Shown: positions 9,154-18,008 of the stretch, piece after piece
How positions within the stretch are numbered: position 1 is the stretch's first letter
Layout of the letters: each line of letters starts with the position of its first letter
Assembly (NCBI RefSeq): GCF_017349075.1
Contig: NZ_JAFMOF010000002.1
Span: 1,488,001-1,552,000, forward strand
DNA length: 64,000 nt
Reading direction: 5' to 3'
DNA from: Streptomyces triculaminicus
GTDB taxonomy: Bacteria; Actinomycetota; Actinomycetes; Streptomycetales; Streptomycetaceae
Made by a program: the position numbers and the translations under genes
The notes under the pieces: model-generated
Told to the model about the DNA's origin: nothing
What the model saw: only the letters and a program-made list of their open reading frames with translations
Database searches by the model: none

Positions 9154-10395
9154 CTACTCCCCGCCGCCCCGCACCGCCACCGGCCGCAGCCACAGCAGTA
9201 CCGTCGTGGTGGCCGCCAGCAGCGCCACGCACCCGCTGAAGATCAGCCCCGCCTGTCGCAGCCCCAGGGTGACGGCCATGATTCCCACCCCGACCACGGG
9301 GATCGAGATCGCCACGTACAGCACCACGAACAACGCGGAGGTGACCTCCGCCCGCCGCTCGGCCGGGCTGCGCTCACCCACCATGGTGACGCCGGCCCGG
9401 AACGAAAGCCCCTGCCCCGCGCCCGCGGTGAGCGCCCCCGCCACCAGCAAGAACAAAGAGGCCGTGATCAGCGCGGAGGAGATCATCGCCATCCCCGCCA
9501 CGAGCACCACGCACCCCCACGGCAGCGCCCGGTGCACACCGACCCGCCCCATCAGCAGCTGACCGGCCGTCGACGCCCCGAAGACCGCGAAGACCACGGT
9601 GCCGGACACCGCCGGATCGCTCACCCCCACCACCTCGCTCAGGAAGCTCGGCGCCACCGACGTGAACAGACCCAGCGTGGCGAACCCGGCGAAGCCGGCC
9701 ATGGCCGCCGGGACGAAGGCGGGGCGCACCGACGGCGGCACGCGCAGCCGCCGGGGGCCGCGCGACGTACCGTGCCGGTCCCGCACCGTCTCCGGGATCA
9801 GCAGCACGCCGACGAAGGCGACTGCCACGAGCACGAGGTCCACGACGAACACCTGCCGGAGCGGATCCGGAACGTACTGCGCCATCAGGCCGGCGAGCAG
9901 CGGTCCGCTGCCCAGCCCGCCCATGTTGGCCGCGGTGGCGATCAGCGTGGCGTGCGCGGCCCACCGCCGTGGGGCGAGCTCCACCACGGCGGCCGTCGCG
10001 GTCCCCGTGAACAGCCCCGCGGACAGTCCCGAGAGCACCCGGCCCGCGAAGAGCTCCGGCAGCCCGCTCTGGAAGAGGAAGCACACCGCGCTCATCGCCG
10101 ACAGCACCAGACCGGCCAGCAGCACCGGCCGGCGGCCCACGGAGTCCGACAGCTGCCCCAGCAGGAGCAGCGCCACGATGACACCGACCGCGTACACCGC
10201 GAAGATCAGCGTCACCATGAACGAGGAGAAGCCCAGTTCCTGCTGGTACAAGCCGTAGAGCGGCGTGGGCAGCGTGGTGCCGCACATGGCGACGGCGAAC
10301 GCGTAGGCGGCCACGGCGAACGGCCACCAGCGGTCGGTGTCATACGGGCCGGGCTCGGCGTCGCCCCCTCGACGCGCGGACGCATGGTTGCTCAC
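9154..10395 (-). CDS. MFS transporter
   Basis: 413-residue predicted 12-helix major facilitator, drug-efflux (DHA) type. The loop 2-3 signature is [17 protein letters not shown], and [18 protein letters not shown] follows as in bacterial efflux proteins. GTG 10395 begins [11 protein letters not shown] before the first helix ([16 protein letters not shown]). It converges with the alkene reductase. It may export the compound that the reductase handles, but nothing in the sequence proves a link. Confidence 0.85.
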   Translation of the reverse strand: MSNHASARRGGDAEPGPYDTDRWWPFAVAAYAFAVAMCGTTLPTPLYGLYQQELGFSSFMVTLIFAVYAVGVIVALLLLGQLSDSVGRRPVLLAGLVLSAMSAVCFLFQSGLPELFAGRVLSGLSAGLFTGTATAAVVELAPRRWAAHATLIATAANMGGLGSGPLLAGLMAQYVPDPLRQVFVVDLVLVAVAFVGVLLIPETVRDRHGTSRGPRRLRVPPSVRPAFVPAAMAGFAGFATLGLFTSVAPSFLSEVVGVSDPAVSGTVVFAVFGASTAGQLLMGRVGVHRALPWGCVVLVAGMAMISSALITASLFLLVAGALTAGAGQGLSFRAGVTMVGERSPAERRAEVTSALFVVLYVAISIPVVGVGIMAVTLGLRQAGLIFSGCVALLAATTTVLLWLRPVAVRGGGE

Positions 10396-10449
10396 CGTGA
10401 CTGCCTATCAGGATCACCCTGGTCACGGCCCGCGCCCCGCGCGCGCCCG

Positions 10450-11260
10450 TGGTCACGACTCATCGGCTGGGCGAAGCCGCGACGGCGAGGACTCGCCCCT
10501 GCCGCTGCCACCACCGCCACCGCCACCGCCGCGGCCGTCGTCCCGGCCGTCGTCCCGGCCCGGGCGGGCGCCGGTGCGCCGGAGGACCCGGCGGTGGTCA
10601 CCACGGACGCCGGACCCGTACGCGGCACCGTCACCGAGCGCGGCCGCGCCTTCCTCGGCGTGCCGTTCGCCGCGCCGCCGGTGGGGGAGCGGCGGTGGCG
10701 GCCGCCCCAGCCCCCCGCCCCGTGGTCCGACGTCCGGGCCGCCGCCCACTACCCGGCGTCGAACTACGGCGGTGACCACCGCCTGGCGTTCGCGGCCGCG
10801 TTCGGCGACTACCTCGTCGCCTGCCCCACCCGGGAGTCGGCGCGGCAGCTCGCCACCGCCACACCGGGCCGCGTCTTCGCCTACGAGTTCGCCGACCGCG
10901 CCGCCCCCGTCCTCTACAACGTCCACCCCGACTTCCCGCTGGGTGCCTACCACGGCGCTGAACTCCCGTACCTGTTCGACTACCTGCAGGCGGGCGACCT
11001 CCGGCTGGACCCGGCCCAGGCCCGGCTGTCGCAGGCCATGACCACCTTCTGGACCCGCTTGGTCACCATGACGGACCCCGTCCCCGGCACCTGGCCCGCG
11101 ACCGCCCCGGACCCCTACCGCCCGCTCTCCTGGCCCGGACGCCATCACGCCCCGGACCGACTTCGACACCGCCCACCAGTGCGACTTCTGGGCCACGATC
11201 CCGCGCCCGACCGGCCAGGAACTGCTGACAGCGGAGGTACGCCGGCCACGGTCGCGGTGA
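10450..11260 (+). pseudogene. Type B carboxylesterase remnant with internal deletion
   Basis: Both ends of a type B carboxylesterase are present but the middle is gone. After an Ala-rich signal-like stretch the frame reads [20 protein letters not shown] and [15 protein letters not shown], the usual start of these enzymes. At about 10750 it jumps to the C-terminal third ([17 protein letters not shown], then FAYEFADR, then [13 protein letters not shown]). The nucleophile elbow (GxSAGG) and about 250-300 residues are missing. Near 11130 a frameshift moves the tail into another frame, where [13 protein letters not shown], the usual esterase C-terminus, is readable up to the stop at 11258. It cannot make an active enzyme. 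Confidence 0.75.
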
Positions 11261-11266
11261 CGGGGT

Positions 11267-12235
11267 CTATTTGTCGAGATGTTGTCGCCGGAAGGCCGCG
11301 CGGTAGGCGTGGGGGGAGGCTCCGGTGCGGCGGGTGAAGTGATGGCGCAGGGTGACGGGGGAGCCGAAGCCGGTGCGGTCGGCGATGTGCGTGACGGGCA
11401 GGTCGGTGGTCTCCAGCAGTTCCTGGGCCCGGTGGATACGGGCGCCCAGGAGCCATTGCAGCGGGGTGGTGCCGGTCTGGGCGCGGAACTGCCGGTTGAG
11501 CGTCCGGATACTGATCCTGGCGTGACCGGCGATGTCGGCGAGGGTGAGGGGCCGGTGGAGGTGGCTCTCCATCCACTCCAGGACGGGCTGGAGGGTACTG
11601 AGGCCGGTCGGGGCCTCGGGGCGTTCGATGTACTGGGCCTGACCACCGTCGCGCTGGAGAGGCATCACGGTGCGGCGGGCGGTGGCGGCCGCGAGATCCG
11701 CACCGAGGTCGCGGCGGACCAGATGGAGGCACAGGTCGAGTCCGGCGGCCACCCCGGCCGACGTGATCAGACTGCCGTGGTCGACGAACAGGACGGCGGG
11801 GTCGACGTCGACGCGCTGGTGACGCCGGGCGAGTTCACCGGCGTACTGCCAGTGGGTGGTGGCGCGGCGACCGTCCAGCAAGCCGGTGGCGGCCAGGGTG
11901 AAGGCGCCCACGCACACCGATGCCAGACGCGCCCCGCGCGCCGCCGCCCGCCGCAGCGCCTCGACGACCGCGGGGGGCGGTGCGCCCAGGAAACCGGCGT
12001 GGGCGGGGATGACGACGGTGTCGGCGTCCGCGAGGCCGTCGAGGTCGTGAGGGGTGTGGATCCGGAAGGCGCCGTGCTCGGGTGAGGTGGTGGCGCTGCG
12101 GTCGGGAGCGCAGATCCGCAGGTCGTAGTGCGGCATGTCGGCGGCTTGGTTGGCGGTGCCGAAGACCTGGCCCGGGATGGACAGTTCGAAGGGGAGGACG
12201 CCGTCGAGCGCGAGCACGGCCACCACACGAGTCAT
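11267..12235 (-). CDS. GlxA-type AraC regulator (DJ-1/PfpI domain)
   Basis: 322-residue transcription factor. The N-terminal half is a DJ-1/PfpI-like domain ([19 protein letters not shown], and [19 protein letters not shown] around the elbow Cys). The C-terminal half is a double AraC HTH ([20 protein letters not shown] and [19 protein letters not shown]). Members of this group are activators of adjacent catabolic genes. It is divergent from the HD-domain hydrolase at 12341, the obvious candidate target. Confidence 0.88.
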   Translation of the reverse strand: MTRVVAVLALDGVLPFELSIPGQVFGTANQAADMPHYDLRICAPDRSATTSPEHGAFRIHTPHDLDGLADADTVVIPAHAGFLGAPPPAVVEALRRAAARGARLASVCVGAFTLAATGLLDGRRATTHWQYAGELARRHQRVDVDPAVLFVDHGSLITSAGVAAGLDLCLHLVRRDLGADLAAATARRTVMPLQRDGGQAQYIERPEAPTGLSTLQPVLEWMESHLHRPLTLADIAGHARISIRTLNRQFRAQTGTTPLQWLLGARIHRAQELLETTDLPVTHIADRTGFGSPVTLRHHFTRRTGASPHAYRAAFRRQHLDK

Positions 12236-12340
12236 GGCCAGAATTTAGCGCAGGACGGCATTGTGGCCGCTGGCCGAGGGATGCGGACGGCAGCAGGATC
12301 AAGGGCGTACCCACTGAACGACGTATGAGGAGTCCCCGCG

Positions 12341-13030
12341 GTGGATGTCGCCCTGCCCGCTGTCTACGACCCATTCGATCTGCCCCGGACGGACCTGGCC
12401 GCCCGCGCGCTGCGCTACGCCGAGGAAACCGAGCCGGCGGTCATCTTCCGCCACAGCGTGCGCAGCTACCTCTTCGCCCGGGCGCTCGCCGGCCACCGCG
12501 GCATGGAGGCCGGGACGGACTTCGACGACGAGCTGGTGTTCGTCAGCTGTGTGCTGCACGACCTGGGTCTGTCCGAGCAGGGCAACGGGGACCAGCGTTT
12601 CGAGGTGGACGGCGCGGATCTGGCGGCCCGCTTCCTCCGCGAACACGGCACCGGCGAGGACGCCGTGACCGTGGTGTGGGACGCGATCGCCCTGCACACT
12701 TCGGAGGGCATCGCCTCCCGCAAGGGCCCGGAAGTCGCGCTGGCTCACGCCGGCATCTCCGTGGACGTTCTCGGGTACGGCAAGGAACTCCTGCCCGACG
12801 GCTTCGCCGACCGTGTGCACGCCGCCCTCCCCCGCGAGGACCTCGCCTACACGATGACCGACATGATCGTCCACCAGGCGCTGGCCAATCCCGCCAAGGC
12901 CGGACCCCTGGGCTTCCCCGGCCAGCTCCTGCGCCGCCACCTGCCGCCCGGCACGATGCCCGACTGGTACGACCTGATCGCCCGGTCCGGCTGGGGCGAC
13001 CAGCCCACCCCCACCGACCCGGCCGCCTGA
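12341..13030 (+). CDS. HD-domain hydrolase, cyanamide-hydratase-like
   Basis: 229-residue HD-superfamily metalloprotein. Visible metal-site elements are the early His in FRHSVRSYLFA, the doublet in VSCVLHDLGLSE, and the later His in AIALHTSEG, followed by the Asp of YTMTDMIVHQ. Length and motif spacing resemble the cyanamide hydratase-like HD group, which acts on small nitrile/cyanamide or related compounds. GTG 12341 starts VDVALPAVYD and follows TGAGGAG. Divergent from the GlxA-type regulator. The substrate is inferred only from family resemblance. Confidence 0.78.
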   Translation: MDVALPAVYDPFDLPRTDLAARALRYAEETEPAVIFRHSVRSYLFARALAGHRGMEAGTDFDDELVFVSCVLHDLGLSEQGNGDQRFEVDGADLAARFLREHGTGEDAVTVVWDAIALHTSEGIASRKGPEVALAHAGISVDVLGYGKELLPDGFADRVHAALPREDLAYTMTDMIVHQALANPAKAGPLGFPGQLLRRHLPPGTMPDWYDLIARSGWGDQPTPTDPAA

Positions 13031-13190
13031 ACCCGACGAGAAGTCTCGGAATTCCCGGATCACATCCAGGGAACTGTTCCCACAAGAGCGGTCGTAGCCA
13101 CCGCGGGGAGCAGCCGATGCGTGTCGCTCATTACTGGCCACCGCTGTCGTCCTCACGGGATCCCGCATCGGCAACAGCGACCATTACTGA

Positions 13191-13391
13191 CGAAGTGCGG
13201 CCGGCACCTGGCAATCGGCCTCCGGAAGCGCCGTGGTGGCGGCCTTCACCGGGCTGTGGCGCTCCACCGCCGTGCTGATGCCGCATTCCTGGCGTGTGCG
13301 ATTCGTCGCCCATTACCGGGAGTTCGCCGAAGGCACCTGCAGGGAAATCCGTCTATGGAACGGCGGGCGGCGACCGGGGCTGAGCGAGTAA
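13191..13391 (+). pseudogene. Gene fragment of unknown family
   Basis: A stretch of 66 sense codons with normal Streptomyces codon bias but no start codon. It contains AVVAAFTGLWRSTAVLM and RVRFVAHYREFAEGTCREI and ends at TAA 13389. It is entered from a stop codon at 13188-13190, so only a 3' portion of some gene seems to survive. I do not recognise the family. It is one of several fragments in the non-coding 13.0-14.0 kb stretch. Confidence 0.35.
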
Positions 13392-13418
13392 CTGGCGCTT
13401 CGCCGCAGGACCATCACG

Positions 13419-13790
13419 GTGCTTCCCATGCTCGACATTCTCGAGCGACCCGCACGACTGTGCCCCTCGGCTGCCGCGTACTCCGCACTCGAACCGCTGC
13501 GCGTGGCGGCCGCGGACATTTGCGACGGCGGCGTGTACGAACTGCGCTACCAGATGTCGATCACCGCGCCACCCGAGATCGTAGTTCTCTCCGACCGGAC
13601 CATGCACGGTATGCGTCGGCTCATCCGAGAACTCAGCGCTGGCAAGACTTACAGCAGCTGAACCGCGCTCAAGGACGACAACCAACCATGGTTCGACGCC
13701 TTCAACGCCATGCGAGCCAAGATGCGCCTCGACCTCGACCCTTCAGCACGCTCCATCTCGGACGGTCAAACGCCGCAGCAGTGGTAGTCC
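13419..13790 (+). pseudogene. Possible broken ORF with in-frame stop
   Basis: An 80-codon ORF (MLPMLDILERPARLCPSAAA to LSAGKTYSS) ends at TGA 13659, but the same frame continues with protein-like sequence (DNQPWFDAFNAMRAKMRLDL, then DPSARSISDGQTPQQW) to a TAG at about 13788. The segment after the stop reads like a conserved C-terminal region. It suggests either one gene broken by a nonsense mutation or two unrelated fragments joined in frame. Function unknown. Confidence 0.35.
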
Positions 13791-13860
13791 AGCGCTCCGA
13801 CTGCAGGGTGCGGCAAGCAGCCCAAACAACAACCCACCGCTAGAGACCCTTCGTTGGGTG

Positions 13861-13941
13861 GGGCTGGACCCAGATGATGTCCGGCTGGATGATCCGGGGC
13901 TGATCGAATGGCCTGAAGGAGGTCCTGGGGTGTGGCTCTGA
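13861..13941 (+). pseudogene. Truncated second copy of the small protein encoded at 16147
   Basis: The frame GLDPDDVRLDDPGLIEWPEG then GPGVWL and a stop matches the C-terminal third of the 68-residue protein at 16147 (GLDPDDVRIDDPHLIEWRGG). Only this tail is present, without a start codon or N-terminal part. The two copies flank the nuclease island. Confidence 0.6.
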
Positions 13942-14000
13942 GGCGGCACGGCCAGCGTTGAAGCGATCGGCCGGCATCGGATGACGGGGTGCCGGTAAGG

Positions 14001-14038
14001 GGATTGAGTCCCCGCCCCCAAGGGCGGGGACTCAATCC
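14001..14038. terminator. Perfect 17-bp hairpin
   Basis: Arms at 14001-14017 and 14022-14038 (GGATTGAGTCCCCGCCC and its exact reverse complement) with a CCAA loop. It lies just past the end of the minus-strand gene at 14067 and marks the edge of the lower-GC island. Best read as a strong terminator. Confidence 0.7.
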
Positions 14039-14066
14039 ATGCCAAGTTGTCTACTTGAGCTCAGGT

Positions 14067-14561
14067 CTACTCTGGCCGTGGGATCGTGACGGGCCAGAAC
14101 TGGAGAAGCCAGTGTTCTTCGGGGTCTTCGAGAGGCGCGTCCAGTTCATCCTCGTCAAAGTCTTCGATGAACTCTGGCACCTCTTCCTCTTCGTCAGGCA
14201 GCTCTTCACGTCTGTGCAAGATGCGCAGGCCGTAATTCCCTTCAGGAAGGACCAGTTCGCCGTACCTATCGCCGAACATGCTCAGCACGGCTACAGGGGC
14301 GTCGATTGACACGCCCTGAAAGACTCGCTGGTAGTCCCAGTCGTCAGGCGGCGTGCTTTCCGGAACCCTGGAGTGGTGTTCGATGCGCAGCATGGGGTAG
14401 CCGGATGCGTCACGACTGCTTAGTCGCAGGCTGTTTCCAGGTACCTCTATCGTGCTGTCGTTCTCCGGCCGTTGGCTGAACGCTATTGGGCCGATGTCGA
14501 TAGTGCTGTAGTGAAGTTGTGGCCGTGTGTCAGTGGACGACACCAGGTGCTCGGTGGTCAT
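14067..14561 (-). CDS. Small acidic protein beside nuclease gene (possible immunity)
   Basis: 164-residue cytosolic protein of unknown family, with no signal peptide. The C-terminal third is very acidic (about 120-150, with runs such as PDEEEEVPEF and FDEDELDAPLEDPEEH) and ends with HWLLQFWPVTI. ATG 14561 follows AGGGAG by 5 nt. It lies directly downstream of the NucA/NucB-type nuclease on the same strand (68-bp gap), and both share visibly lower GC than the surroundings. Position, size and acidity are what one expects of an immunity protein for a basic nuclease toxin, but this is inference. Confidence 0.6.
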   Translation of the reverse strand: MTTEHLVSSTDTRPQLHYSTIDIGPIAFSQRPENDSTIEVPGNSLRLSSRDASGYPMLRIEHHSRVPESTPPDDWDYQRVFQGVSIDAPVAVLSMFGDRYGELVLPEGNYGLRILHRREELPDEEEEVPEFIEDFDEDELDAPLEDPEEHWLLQFWPVTIPRPE

Positions 14562-14628
14562 GCTTCTCCCTGAGACTTGCCAGCTGTGGTGCTACGGCGA
14601 TTGCATCATGCCGCAGGCGTGCGGCCCA

Positions 14629-15945
14629 CTACCCGAGGGCCTTGATGTTCTGCCAACCGGCAGCCCCTACCTCTTTGCGGTAGGTGATCCAGGGGCGGCT
14701 GGAATCCGATGGGCGTGATTCGTCGACGACTGCGAGATCGTCCTTGATGTGAACGAGCTTGCCATTCCATGTCGTTGCCCACATGTCCATGCGGCCGTTG
14801 TCATCGGCGTCGTGACCGGACGTGATCAGCGGCATGCCTGCGCCATCGTAGAGCCTGGTCGTTGCCCTATCGCCGCTTTGCTCGCGAATCATAGCGGTAC
14901 GCTGGGAGAGGTCACGGTTGAGCGGGCCTGGGTAGAAATATGACATTCCGTCATTTCTGTTTCTCGCCCCTAGATCCGAGTGGCCGTCACCGTTGACGTC
15001 GTCAAGCGATATCAGGTCAAACTTGTCCCAGCCGGCACCGCCGATTTGTATGGGATCCTTGAGGCCTGGCTCGTTGTTCGGGTCTCCTGGGTACAGCCAG
15101 AGTTTGTTGTCGTAGGGCGTAATGACGTCGGGGTAGTCGTCTCCGTCAGCATCCTCGACCGTAATGATTTTACTGATGGACGTGTCCCATTCTGTTCCGC
15201 TATTGAATACGCGTGGCGTTCCTACGGTGCCGTCGCCTTGACCCGGATATAGGCGTAGTTCATTACCGACTCGGGCGACCACATCTTGCTTTCCGTCGCT
15301 GTTGAAGTCGCCGCCATGAGAGATCGCCGCACCGGCCCATCCTGCACTACTGATCTCCTTCGCTCCCCCCAGGGTTCCATCGCCGTTTCCAGGGTAGAAA
15401 CGCAGCTTCCCGGAGCCGTCGCTGTGAACAGCAACAAGGTCCGACTTGCCGTCGGAGTTCATGTCCCCCATTGTTCCCGGCCCCTTGTGCGGGGGAGGCG
15501 GTGCCGGAAGTACCATTTCGCTGCCGTCGGCTTTTACGACTTTGACGAAAAAATCATCGTGATCAATTATGCGCTGCTCGCGGTACCAATCATCGAGCTC
15601 TCGACCGCCCTGCTGATTGTCAGCGCTAGGTATGAGCCTGGCGGAAAAATGAGACGTGGCTCTCGTGTCATTGTCGCCCGTAAAAGCTCCCTGCCAGGTG
15701 GACGCGAAAGGGTATTCGTCACAGTCCCACGGACCGTTCGGGAGTTTCCCGTACCGCTTTCCGTAGTACTTCCTGCAAGCCGCCGTGCTCTTGCTTCGAT
15801 TGTGACCGTTACTGTCGCCATATAGGCGCTGCAGCGGCTCGTTGGACTCGATCGAACCAGGTATGGACTTGTTTCTGGCGGTCGGCAGGGTCAGATCTGG
15901 GTAGTGCTGTGCCTCCCAGATATGCTTCGTCGCTTCCTTGACCAA
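14629..15945 (-). CDS. NucA/NucB-type nuclease with FG-GAP repeats, N-terminus probably lost
   Basis: 438 residues. Residues 50-140 match the NucA/NucB DNase family: WDCDEYPFAST at 73-83 holds the catalytic acidic cluster, followed by TSHFSARLIP, DNQQGG and IIDHDDFFVKV. A Pro-rich linker (146-156) leads to five FG-GAP/VCBS calcium-binding repeats of D-x-N/D-x-D-G type (GDMNSDGKSDL, GDFNSDGKQDV, DADGDDYPDV, DDVNGDGHSDL, DADDNGRMDM). Such proteins are secreted, but no signal peptide is present. The only start available is TTG 15945, a few codons after an in-frame TAG, so the 5' part of the original gene is probably missing. GC is lower than in neighbouring genes. Confidence 0.72.
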   Translation of the reverse strand: MVKEATKHIWEAQHYPDLTLPTARNKSIPGSIESNEPLQRLYGDSNGHNRSKSTAACRKYYGKRYGKLPNGPWDCDEYPFASTWQGAFTGDNDTRATSHFSARLIPSADNQQGGRELDDWYREQRIIDHDDFFVKVVKADGSEMVLPAPPPPHKGPGTMGDMNSDGKSDLVAVHSDGSGKLRFYPGNGDGTLGGAKEISSAGWAGAAISHGGDFNSDGKQDVVARVGNELRLYPGQGDGTVGTPRVFNSGTEWDTSISKIITVEDADGDDYPDVITPYDNKLWLYPGDPNNEPGLKDPIQIGGAGWDKFDLISLDDVNGDGHSDLGARNRNDGMSYFYPGPLNRDLSQRTAMIREQSGDRATTRLYDGAGMPLITSGHDADDNGRMDMWATTWNGKLVHIKDDLAVVDESRPSDSSRPWITYRKEVGAAGWQNIKALG

Positions 15946-16146
15946 GGCGAGCCTGCTCCGCTATAATTCGACGCTTTCGCAAGGAAGTTGACGATAAGTC
16001 AGATCATCTCTCTGTGCATCAAAGCTGGGTGTGGCAGCTAGAGCTGCGCGCCGCTCACTAGTGACACACAGGGTGGTGATCCACGGGCGAGCGACCTATC
16101 GGCGCACCCGGATGCGTCCGGACTGGTCCAGGCGCAGGCTGGATAC

Positions 16147-16353
16147 ATGTCGGGACCTGCACGGATAGTGGTTCACCCGCCGTCACCATCTGGCGGCCGA
16201 CGGGTGACGATCAGGACGGAGTGCCTCGGCGTGGCGTACGGCCTGGCCGATCTGCTGGAGTTCCTCGCGCGTGCCGGCCTGGATCCGGATGACGTCCGGA
16301 TCGATGATCCGCACTTGATCGAGTGGCGTGGCGGAGGGCCCAAGCGTTGGTGA
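16147..16353 (+). CDS. Small conserved-looking hypothetical protein
   Basis: 68 residues (MSGPARIVVHPPSPSGGRR to EWRGGGPKRW), mixed alpha/beta composition, no membrane segment. The second copy of its C-terminus at 13861 shows that it belongs to a real protein family. The stop TGA overlaps a GTG that opens a further 73-codon frame (16350-16571). Function unknown. Confidence 0.6.
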   Translation: MSGPARIVVHPPSPSGGRRVTIRTECLGVAYGLADLLEFLARAGLDPDDVRIDDPHLIEWRGGGPKRW

Positions 16354-16571
16354 AGGACGGACGGCCCACCGACGAGGCAATGCCATGCGCCGAGGGTGGC
16401 TGCGGCGGTACGTTTGGCATCAGCCCTTGGAGGCTGCCGGGATCAGGTCGGAGCCAGGTGACTGGATCCCTCCACCTCAAGGTGGTTGTGGCCCTCGTGA
16501 GCCCCTCCAAGGGCTGGACGCGGCCCGGATTCGCGTCCGGACCGCATCCGGATGGGTTCAGGGGAAGTTGA
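16350..16571 (+). CDS. Possible small ORF coupled to the preceding gene
   Basis: 73 codons starting GTG 16350 in a GTGA overlap with the 68-residue protein. It contains MPCAEGGCGGTFGIS. Codon bias is only moderate, and the 3' end overlaps a decayed minus-strand gene, so it may be a chance frame or a remnant. No family recognised. Confidence 0.3.
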   Translation: MKDGRPTDEAMPCAEGGCGGTFGISPWRLPGSGRSQVTGSLHLKVVVALVSPSKGWTRPGFASGPHPDGFRGS

Positions 16572-16742
16572 TCCTGACCAGCTCATCCGGGCGGGCCTCG
16601 ACAGGCATCTGCCAGGGGTCTTCGTCCAGGTCGATGCCGTATGGGCCCCAAGAGAACTACAGAGGATGGTGCCGTACCAGCCGCTCATTCTGTCGACGCG
16701 GTTGGTGATGCGGACGCGGTCGCCGATCTCGAAGTCATTCAC
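16558..16742 (-). pseudogene. Frameshifted small gene
   Basis: GTG 16742 starts VNDFEIGDRVRITNRVDRMS then GWYGTIL, a small beta-barrel-like domain beginning. The expected continuation WGPYGIDLDEDPWQM and ARPDELVRINFP lies in a different frame, so about one base is missing or added between 16650 and 16665. Without the shift the product would be about 61 residues. It overlaps the upstream lipoprotein remnant by GTGA, so the two once formed an operon. Confidence 0.5.
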
Positions 16743-16940
16743 AGCGGGCTCGCTGGCGCGCCCTCGGGCCAGGACACCGGCGATTCGGCGGCCGCGGGGG
16801 CGTCGTAGTAGTCCTCCGGGGGCTCCGGGTCGATCGGGGTGCCGTGCTCGGGCGTTCTTGCCATCGTCCCCGGACCCGTAACCGGCGGCGAGCACGCCGA
16901 CGGCTATGACGGCGGCCAGAGTCCCCCACGTGTTCTTCAT
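16739..16940 (-). pseudogene. Decayed lipoprotein gene with lost lipobox Cys
   Basis: ATG 16940 starts MKNTWGTLAAVIAVGVLAAG followed by YGSGDDGKN. This is a lipoprotein signal in which the lipobox Cys is replaced by Tyr (TAC, one base from TGC). After DDGK the frame runs into the next gene, while the sensible acidic tail (EHGTPIDPEPPEDYYDAPAA, ending PEGAPASPL) sits in the +1 frame, where a separate ATG at 16864 also occurs. I read this as a small lipoprotein gene with two lesions next to an IS element. The 41-codon ORF from 16864 alone could still be translated. Confidence 0.5.
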
Positions 16941-17055
16941 TGCCGACATTCCCTGGTGGCTGTCAGCGATCATCAAGGGATCCTACGGCCCTGATGCCCT
17001 GCGCTCTTAGAACTCCTAACGGAATGATCTTCGAGGTGGTTGGATCGCTCCGGGA

Positions 17056-18008
17056 GTGACGATCCGGGGGTGTGGGGTGGCTCGGTCGAAGCCGTGGCAT
17101 GTTGAGGACGAGCTGTGGGCGGTGATCGAACCGCTGTTGCCGAAGGTTGAGCGCCGCTCTCGCTATCCCGGGCGCAAGCGGCATCCGGACCGGCTGGTGT
17201 TCCAGGGCATTCTGTTCGTGCTGCATACCGGGATCGCATGGGAACACCTGCCGCAGGAGCTCGGTTTCGGCTCGGGCATGACGTGCTGGCGCCGCCTGGC
17301 TGAGTGGACCGAGGCCGGCGTCTGGCACCGGCTCCACGAGGTTCTCCTGGCCGAACTCCGCAGGGCGAACCTGCTGGACTTCTCCCGGGCGGCGGTCGAC
17401 GGCTCCCACATCCGGGCGTTAAAAGGGGCCCCAAGACGGGACGAAGCCCTGTTGACCGGGGTAGGACGGGCAGCAAGCATCATCTGATCACCGACGCCAC
17501 CGGCATCCCGCTCGCCGTCATGCTGACCGGCGGGAACCGCAACGACGTCACCCAGCTCATCCCGCTCTTGGAAGCGGTGCCGCCCGTGCGGGGCAAGCGC
17601 GGCCGTCCGCGGCGGCGCCCCGATGTCGTTCTCGCTGACCGCGGGTACGACCACGACAAGTACCGACGCCTGGTCTGGGGGCTCGGAGTGAAGCCGCTGG
17701 TCGCCCGGCGGGGCACCGAGCACGGCTCCGGACTGGGCACTCAACGCTGGGTCGTCGAGCGCGCGTTCGCCCACCTGCACTGGTTCCGCCGCCTGCGGAT
17801 CCGCTGGGAGATCCGCGACGACATCCACGAAGCTTTCCTGACCCTCGGATGTGCACTGATCTGCTGGCGACGTCTGAACACGCCCCGCTGCATCGAGGCC
17901 GCGACAGCTGTTGCAGGATCTTGGAGTCGGGACCCAGCTCCGGGAGGCACCCCATCACCATCATCACGCACGAGGACCCGATCGGCCGGGGCCCCACCAA
18001 CTACGTGA
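17056..18008 (+). CDS. IS5-type DDE transposase, two overlapping frames
   Basis: First frame (GTG 17056, or GTG 17077 giving VARSKPWHVEDELW) encodes the N-terminal DUF4096-type domain and the first catalytic Asp in AAVDGSHIRA, running to 17487. The second frame carries GPKTGRSPVDRGRTGSKHH, the second Asp in DVVLADRGYD, and WVVERAFAHLHWFRRLRIRW with the catalytic Glu. The frames meet at AAAAGGGG (17421-17428), where a -1 shift gives the complete DDE enzyme; programmed frameshifting is known in this group. The homology ends at LICWRRLN (about 17880), so the run to TGA 18006 is probably read-through beyond the original stop. Confidence 0.8.

Noticed and set aside
8215..10450. 1040-codon frame opposite and across the alkene reductase and MFS genes
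   Set aside because: Composition (Arg/Pro/His-rich) and overlap with two well-supported genes show a shadow frame; only its last part covers the esterase remnant.
14001..14038. Possible CRISPR repeat or attachment site
   Set aside because: The 17-bp palindrome occurs once in the window, without spacers or a cas gene; a terminator explains it better.
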